DNA from: Caldilineaceae bacterium
Lineage (GTDB): Bacteria; Chloroflexota; Anaerolineae; Caldilineales; Caldilineaceae
Assembly (NCBI GenBank): GCA_020433455.1
Contig: JAGRCP010000092.1
Location: 1 to 54,361 of the forward strand
Direction: 5' to 3'
DNA length: 54,361 nt
The position numbers and the translations under genes were made by a program. Below the pieces are notes generated by a model. That model worked only from the letters and a program-made list of their open reading frames with translations, did not search any database and was not told the origin of the DNA. Below are positions 48,853-54,361 of the stretch, in pieces (position 1 is the stretch's first letter; every line of letters begins with the position of its first letter).

Positions 48853-51800
48853 ATGTTAATCACCCGCCTCTCCAAGCTGCTCTTGCTTTGCTGCGCCCTG
48901 ATTCTACTGGTTCCCGCGCCCGCGCAGGCCGCGCCCCAACAACAGGAAGATGAAGACCCCCTGGTCTGTATTGACACGTGGACGGGCGTGCATCTGGCCG
49001 CGACCGCGCTGGCCATGGGGCTGGGGTTTACGCCCTTCAAGGCCGCGGCCATCGCCGCGGACGGCACCGCGCATTGGGCCAATGTGGAGCTGAAGCACTG
49101 TCGCCCCGTCCTGAATGCGCCGCCCGATCTGGTCATCGAGCCCACAGGCTGCACCGCAACCATTGCCATTCCTATCCAGCGCGACGAGTTGGACCAGCTC
49201 ATCCTGGACAACCAGATCATTCAACAGATCGTCGATGACCCCACCGTCCAGTTGCCGACCGACTTCCGCCGGACGCTGGAGAGTTCCCTCGCGCAGGAAT
49301 ACGGCCACCTGGCCAACGAGATCAGCGCCGACTATTCCAACATCTATTTCGTGGTCAATCCGCTTTTCTCCGCCGCATCCTGGCCCTCCACCTGGGGCGA
49401 TCTGGGCGTGCCCGATCTCTACCACTTCAATGCGGACGTGACGGTCGTCATGGATCACCCCGGCGACCGCATCAGCCGGGATGCAGTGCGCTTCCCCGCC
49501 GGCTCCTACACCATTACCTGGACCGCGGATACCCTCATCAGCGGCACTGACCTGGTTTGGATTCCCGATCTCTCCGGCCTGGGCGCGGCCAAAAAGAAAG
49601 CCCAAAAAGAGGCTGCCAAGAAAACGTGGAAAGAGACGGTCAAGGGCTGGATCAAAGCGGCCAGGGATACGGCCAACGAGTATTACACGGATGTGGCCAA
49701 AAATCAGGCCAAAAAGACCAAGAAGAAAATCAAGGATTATGGTCAGAAGAAGCTGGAGCAAAAGGCGGAGAAGGAAGCCGTGGGTTTTGTCCTGGACAGC
49801 TACTTTCTGGATGGATACACCCACGGCCGGACCACCATCAAGACCCAACGTATCTACGTCATCGACCGCAATGCGCCCCAGATCAGCGGCAATGATCCCG
49901 TCACCGTGGAGGCGCTGGAACCGGGCGGCGTCTCATCGGGCCATCACGTGGCCGCGCTGGGCGATCAACTGACCGTTACCGATGACTGCGACCCGGCGCC
50001 CAGCCTCACGGCCAGTACGCCCGCCTTCTGGCCCCTGAGCTTGCAGGAGGACGGCAGCGTGATTCCGTCGGAGATCGTCTGGACGGCCGGCGACAAGGGC
50101 GCGGCCGGTCCCGACGGCGGCGTGAACCGCACCACGGTCACCCAGCAGGTGACGGTAGCCGACACCAAGCCACCCATCCTGGTCGCGCCGCCGCCCGTCA
50201 TCATGGAGGCCGCGGCCGGTCAGACGCTCGACGTGCCTCTGGGCTCGCCCCAGGTTTTTGACGTGGCCGATCTGCGCACCACCGTCACCAATGATGCCCC
50301 GGCCCAATTCAGCCAGGGCGTCTATCGCATCAACTGGCAGGCCACCGACTTTTCGGGCAACGTCTCAGAGGCCTCCAAAGATACGGTGCAGATCGTCAAC
50401 ATTAAAGAGCCGGGCGTCAACGTCCTGCCCACAGCCAACAGCCTGACCGGCGCAAACGCCATCGATGCCGTCTCCTACGAGCCGGTGCGCATTACCGTCA
50501 CCGGCCAGGACGGCGACGCAACGCCCGATCCCCTCTGGTTCTCCATTGAAAATCAGCCCAAGCATGGTTTCTTTATTGCGCCCCTCTACCCCTACTTTAT
50601 CGACGACTACCGCATGGCTGCCCGCTACAGTCCGTGGATTGCGGCCCGGGAGGGCGAAGAGTTTGCATGGCAAGTCGCCCAAAGTCCCCAAGCCATGCGC
50701 GACTACATCATCCAGCTCTGTGAAGAGGACATCAACCGCACGGACCTGCCGGTAGATTTTGTGAGCAATGTGGAATATATCGCGGTGGACGACGCAGGCT
50801 ATACCTACATCTACGACAATGCCTACCGCAAATGCACACCCGGCGGCAGCACCGTGGCGCCCTACACCCGGCCGCGCATCTCCGTCTGGGATCAGGACGG
50901 CCTCTTTTTCGGCGAGCAGGCCCGAGACGACTACCGGGGCGGGCCGCCTTTACGCAGCCTGAAATTCAACATTGACCGCGGCACCATCCTCACCACCCGC
51001 AGCGACGGCAGCAGCACCGGCAACAGCCTGGTCAACATCTCCCGCATTCAGCCGGGCAATGAAGCCGCGCCGGTGGTGGATGTCCAGACCTACACGCTGT
51101 GGAACGAGATCAACACCATCTACGTGGGCGCGAGCCAGACCGCACGCGGGCCGGAATACAAGAACGCGGGCGCGGCGGCCTTTGACGACACCCATAATAT
51201 CCTCTACGTGGTAGGCGACGACGGGCAAAATTACAAAGGCCTGGTCGCCTTACAGCCGACAGAGTGCAACAACGCCACCGACCGCGGCCCGGAAGATTGT
51301 CTGGACCTTCTGGGCGTACAGGTCTATTCCTACGCCATCGTCCAGTCTACCAAGTGGGATAATTTCCCCGGCGTGGGCGTGGACGCCATGCGCCTGCGCC
51401 GCATCCGCGACATTGCCCTGGACAGCCAGGGCGCGGTCTATCTCATCGCCGAAGAGGATGACAACAGCCGCACCGGCTATCACCGCATCCATAAGTTTGC
51501 GCCGGCCACGGTCCACGCCGACGGCAGCGTGACGCTGGGCGAGTATGTGGGCTGGATGGGCAAATGCGACAGCGGCCCCAATTGCGACTACGTGAATCAG
51601 CGCAGCATCGGCTATAGCTGCACCAACGACACCTGCTTGATTGATGACGGCGACGTCATCTACGGCGATCGGGCCGGCCAGTTCAGCAACATGGCCACGC
51701 TGGCCTTTGATGCCAACGATGTGCTCTACGTGGCCGACACGGGCAACGCGCGGGTGCAGCGCTTCAGCCATGACGGTCTCTTTGCCGGGGAAGCGCGTTC

Positions 51801-54231
51801 CACCGGCGACGGCAGCGGCTTTATCCTGGGCGACTTCGGGAATCCGTCCAACCTCGCGGTCAACCGCAACAGCTTCTACGTTCTGGATACGCAGCGGGAG
51901 ATCGTCCATGTCTTTGACGCCGCGGTCATCCACGGCATTGACGATGCTTCGGCCTGGGTGGAGTATCAATCCCAAAACAACTTCGTGGGCACGGACCGCT
52001 TTACCTTCTCGGCCGGAGACGGCTTCCGCAATGGAGACGGCGAGGTTCTGTCCAGCCCGCCGGCGACGGTGGAAGTCAACGTGAGCCGCAACTATCGCCC
52101 GCCCGAAGCCACCGCGGGCCTGGCCATCAGCGTCACCGAGGACACGCCAGCGTCCCTGACGCTGGAGGGCTACGACATTGACGGGGAGCTGGACACTCTC
52201 ACCTTCCAGGTGATCGAACCGCCCGCCGACGGCACGCTGAGCGGCACGCCGCCGGATCTGGTCTACACGCCCCGAGCCGACTTTGACGACGTAGACGGCT
52301 TCTTCTTCACCGTCAGCGACGGTCGCTTTACCTCGGACCCGGAAGAGTTTCTCTTGCAGATCGAGCCCGTCAACGATGCGCCTGTGCCGGCCTTGGGGGA
52401 CGGTTCCTTCAGCGCCGGGGCAGGCTTCCCCTTTCTCCTGGAGGCGACGGCTGTGGACCCGGAGATCGGGGATGTACTGACCGTCGCCGTGGACTGGGGC
52501 GACGGCACGGTGGAGAGCGAAGGTCAGGCAGAGGCGGATGGAACCCTCTCCGGTCCGGTCGTCAACGCATCCGGGGTCCTGACGCGTACGATCCTGGCCT
52601 ATCACACGTACGCCGCGCCCGGCACGTACAACCTGACCCTCACGGCCGCCGATCCCGCGGGCGCACAGGCTAGCGTCAGTCAATCGGTGACGGTCGAAGC
52701 CATGGCCGATCTCGCACTGGGGCGCACGGGAAGTCTTTCCGCCTCGCCCGCGCGCCTGGCGCTTACCTACGAGCTGACCGCCATGAATCTGCCGCCCGGA
52801 GGGAGCAGCGGCGTCACCGCGCAGGGCGTGGAGATTCGAGAGACCCTGCCCGCCGGCCTCACCTATCGCCTGGCCGTCACGGAGACCGGCGCGTGCACGA
52901 TTACCGGTCGTGCGCTCGCCTGCACCCTCAACGATCTGGCCCCTAATCAGACGGCAACGGTGCGGGTTGTGGCAGACGTGGCAGCGGGCGTGGCCGTGGG
53001 AACGGCATTGGCCATCCCGGCCCAGGTCAACGCCGCCACAGCCGATCCCGTGCCGGAGAATAACGGCGCCGACGGGTTGATGACCATGCTGCCGCCGGCC
53101 GACTTCCTGGTGGATACGCCGCTGGAGGGCGGGGACGCGACGCCGGGCGACGGTCTCTGCGCCACGGCGGAAGGCGCGTGCACCCTGCGCGCGGCGGTCC
53201 AGGAAGCCAACGCGCTGCCCGGTCGGCAATCTATCGCGTTGCCCGCAGAGAGCCACATGCTCAACCTGGACCCGGCCGAGAGCCAACTCTTCGTCAATGC
53301 CGCGGCTGTGAACGAGGATGCCGCCCTGAGCGGCGACCTGGACATCACCGACGACCTGACGATCATGGGATTGGGCGCCGGTGTGACCGAAATCAACGCC
53401 AATGGCCGGGACCGGGTGATCGACGTGCGCAATGGCGCCGACGTCAGCATAATGGATGTGGCCCTCACCGGCGGCAGGCCCGCGGATGGCGATGACGGGT
53501 ACGGCGGCGGTCTGCGCAACGTAGACGGCGCGGTAACGCTGACCCGGGTAAACATCAGCACCAATGAATCCCTGGGCGGCGGCGGCATCGCCAACCTGGG
53601 CGGCAGCCTCAGCCTGCGCCAGAGCGCGGTCACGGGCAATGACGCGGGCGCGGGCAGCGGCGGCGGCCTCCTCAACCAGGCCCAGTTGACCCTGGAGAAC
53701 GTAACCGTGAGTGGCAACCGCGCGGGCACGGGCGGCGGCCTCCAGGCCCTGGGCGGTAGCGCGATCCTACGCAACGTGACGCTGGTGAGCAATACGGCCA
53801 CGAGCGCGGGCGGCGGCATCAACAACGGCGGCAGCGACGATGTGCGCCTGGAGAATACCATCGTAGCGAATAACCTGGCCGACTTCGGTCCGGCCTGCGG
53901 CTATATCTTCCGCTCAGACGGCCACAACTTTATCGATGACCTGACCGATTGCACCGTCGTGGGCGACACGGGCGGCAACATCGCGGGCCAAGCGCTCTTT
54001 ATCCGCCCCATGTCGGCAAGCGGCACCGGCACCTATCTCCACCTGCCCCAAGCCGACAGTCCGATCATCGACGCCGGGCGCTGCGTGCTGGAGATTGATC
54101 AGCGCGGCGTGACCCGTCCCCAGGGCGACGGCTGCGATATGGGCGCGGTGGAGTTCATAGCGGGCGAAGATGAGGAACCGGAACCCGCGGTGATTACGCG
54201 GCGGCTCTTTCTGCCCGCGGTGCGGCAGTAA
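48853..54231 (+). CDS. Giant secreted multidomain surface protein
   Basis: A 1,792-residue exported protein. The frame is open to a TTG at 48703, but GGAGGA lies 5 nt before the ATG at 48853, which opens a clean signal peptide (LITRLSKLLLLCCALILLV, cleavage after AQA). Domains in order: unknown N-domain; a Lys-rich probable coiled coil (about 245-313); HYR/Ig-like repeats (338-517); cadherin-like segment (518-600); NHL-type propeller blades (850-1022, for example VLYVADTGNARVQRFS); a tandem-95/cadherin-like repeat (1087-1170, SVTEDTPASLTLEGYDIDG); a PKD domain (1178-1283, VDWGDGTVESE...GTYNLTL); a DUF11 domain (1285-1411); a CSLREAI-like motif (ACTLRAAVQEAN, near 1445); a right-handed beta-helix (1496-1716). 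The end is RLFLPAVRQ. It is probably a cell-surface adhesin or sheath component; no catalytic site was recognised. Confidence 0.85.
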   Translation: MLITRLSKLLLLCCALILLVPAPAQAAPQQQEDEDPLVCIDTWTGVHLAATALAMGLGFTPFKAAAIAADGTAHWANVELKHCRPVLNAPPDLVIEPTGCTATIAIPIQRDELDQLILDNQIIQQIVDDPTVQLPTDFRRTLESSLAQEYGHLANEISADYSNIYFVVNPLFSAASWPSTWGDLGVPDLYHFNADVTVVMDHPGDRISRDAVRFPAGSYTITWTADTLISGTDLVWIPDLSGLGAAKKKAQKEAAKKTWKETVKGWIKAARDTANEYYTDVAKNQAKKTKKKIKDYGQKKLEQKAEKEAVGFVLDSYFLDGYTHGRTTIKTQRIYVIDRNAPQISGNDPVTVEALEPGGVSSGHHVAALGDQLTVTDDCDPAPSLTASTPAFWPLSLQEDGSVIPSEIVWTAGDKGAAGPDGGVNRTTVTQQVTVADTKPPILVAPPPVIMEAAAGQTLDVPLGSPQVFDVADLRTTVTNDAPAQFSQGVYRINWQATDFSGNVSEASKDTVQIVNIKEPGVNVLPTANSLTGANAIDAVSYEPVRITVTGQDGDATPDPLWFSIENQPKHGFFIAPLYPYFIDDYRMAARYSPWIAAREGEEFAWQVAQSPQAMRDYIIQLCEEDINRTDLPVDFVSNVEYIAVDDAGYTYIYDNAYRKCTPGGSTVAPYTRPRISVWDQDGLFFGEQARDDYRGGPPLRSLKFNIDRGTILTTRSDGSSTGNSLVNISRIQPGNEAAPVVDVQTYTLWNEINTIYVGASQTARGPEYKNAGAAAFDDTHNILYVVGDDGQNYKGLVALQPTECNNATDRGPEDCLDLLGVQVYSYAIVQSTKWDNFPGVGVDAMRLRRIRDIALDSQGAVYLIAEEDDNSRTGYHRIHKFAPATVHADGSVTLGEYVGWMGKCDSGPNCDYVNQRSIGYSCTNDTCLIDDGDVIYGDRAGQFSNMATLAFDANDVLYVADTGNARVQRFSHDGLFAGEARSTGDGSGFILGDFGNPSNLAVNRNSFYVLDTQREIVHVFDAAVIHGIDDASAWVEYQSQNNFVGTDRFTFSAGDGFRNGDGEVLSSPPATVEVNVSRNYRPPEATAGLAISVTEDTPASLTLEGYDIDGELDTLTFQVIEPPADGTLSGTPPDLVYTPRADFDDVDGFFFTVSDGRFTSDPEEFLLQIEPVNDAPVPALGDGSFSAGAGFPFLLEATAVDPEIGDVLTVAVDWGDGTVESEGQAEADGTLSGPVVNASGVLTRTILAYHTYAAPGTYNLTLTAADPAGAQASVSQSVTVEAMADLALGRTGSLSASPARLALTYELTAMNLPPGGSSGVTAQGVEIRETLPAGLTYRLAVTETGACTITGRALACTLNDLAPNQTATVRVVADVAAGVAVGTALAIPAQVNAATADPVPENNGADGLMTMLPPADFLVDTPLEGGDATPGDGLCATAEGACTLRAAVQEANALPGRQSIALPAESHMLNLDPAESQLFVNAAAVNEDAALSGDLDITDDLTIMGLGAGVTEINANGRDRVIDVRNGADVSIMDVALTGGRPADGDDGYGGGLRNVDGAVTLTRVNISTNESLGGGGIANLGGSLSLRQSAVTGNDAGAGSGGGLLNQAQLTLENVTVSGNRAGTGGGLQALGGSAILRNVTLVSNTATSAGGGINNGGSDDVRLENTIVANNLADFGPACGYIFRSDGHNFIDDLTDCTVVGDTGGNIAGQALFIRPMSASGTGTYLHLPQADSPIIDAGRCVLEIDQRGVTRPQGDGCDMGAVEFIAGEDEEPEPAVITRRLFLPAVRQ

Positions 54232-54253
54232 GGGATATGGGGTTGTGGGGTCC

Positions 54254-54276
54254 GCCCCGCCGTCAAACGGCGGGGC
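54254..54276 (+). terminator. Hairpin after the giant protein gene
   Basis: GCCCCGCCGT (54254-54263) pairs perfectly with 54267-54276 around a 3-nt CAA loop, 22 bp after the stop codon. Only a short TATT follows, so it is a GC-rich terminator without a real U-tract. Confidence 0.6.
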
Positions 54277-54311
54277 TATTGAACAGCGCCCGCTGAACCG
54301 GGCTGGTCGTT

Positions 54312-54361
54312 GCGGCAATGCCGCGTCCCCCGGAAGCGCCGCCTGGGAACGCCGGGCTCCA
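54312..54361. repeat. Dispersed repeat, copy 2, cut by the window end
   Basis: 54337-54361 matches, in reverse orientation, 22 of 25 bases of the element at 47654-47678. A small hairpin GCGGC-aat-GCCGC (54312-54324) lies beside it. The copy runs off the window, so its second palindrome arm is not visible. Confidence 0.55.

Noticed and set aside
51250-53286. Long open frame (678 codons) antisense to the giant protein gene
   Set aside because: Its translation has no recognisable domain, while the plus-strand frame has clear PKD, DUF11 and NHL features. It is a GC-rich codon shadow.

Overview
This is a GC-rich bacterial chromosome window with dense coding on both strands. It carries a Rex redox repressor behind its own operator, a fused FadN-type beta-oxidation enzyme with its thiolase, an S1-domain protein, peptidoglycan genes (murJ, alr) and several very large secreted proteins. 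It also has a cassette of GT-C type membrane glycosyltransferases. Together these best fit a Chloroflexota lineage (Anaerolineae/Caldilineae-like). That assignment is an inference from gene content and style; no rRNA or tRNA gene was seen.

Layout: 186-6275 is a secreted alpha-2-macroglobulin. 6453-11428 holds an FAD amine oxidase, an SDR, murJ and an aspartoacylase-like deacylase. 11653-15603 holds a LysM protein with 135-bp internal repeats, alr and an amidase-signature protein that lacks the usual serine nucleophile. A minus-strand run from 22063 down to 15616 is guaA, sdaA, pepT, a ThDP enzyme and a GNAT; the last three are joined by 4-bp overlaps. Divergent from it lies an S1 protein with a structured 190-nt leader, then rex. 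On the minus strand follow rsmG, fadA-fadN and a CDF metal exporter with a palindromic operator. 31315-32873 holds a 71-aa Tat-type mini-protein and a beta-helix protein. A minus-strand run from 43758 down to 32894 holds five polytopic membrane proteins (four GT-C-like, one YfhO-like). The right end holds a P-loop kinase, a GNAT, pepF, a DUF1349 protein, a formate/nitrite channel and a 1,792-residue secreted multidomain protein.

The most unusual signal is not a gene. Short tandem arrays with a constant 7-nt period but different unit sequences (AAGATTG, YTGCYNC, CACGCAT, AGAAANG, GGGCGAG, AGTAGGG) sit at many gene boundaries. Two loci are convergent inverted pairs. One mosaic of 205 nt (18 YTGCYNC heptamers plus three other arrays) lies inside a glycosyltransferase reading frame, in what its paralogue shows to be a short inter-helix loop. 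Because 7 is not a multiple of 3, gain or loss of a unit there would switch the frame. This suggests a heptamer-based variation system acting on cell-surface glycosylation genes.

Functionally, the window pairs envelope building (murJ, alr, LysM, A2M, GT-C cassette, giant surface protein) with amino-acid and peptide catabolism (pepT, sdaA, pepF, amine oxidase), fatty-acid oxidation and redox control (rex). Several genes lack a Shine-Dalgarno sequence, and two have a -10 box 8-9 nt before the ATG, suggesting leaderless transcripts.
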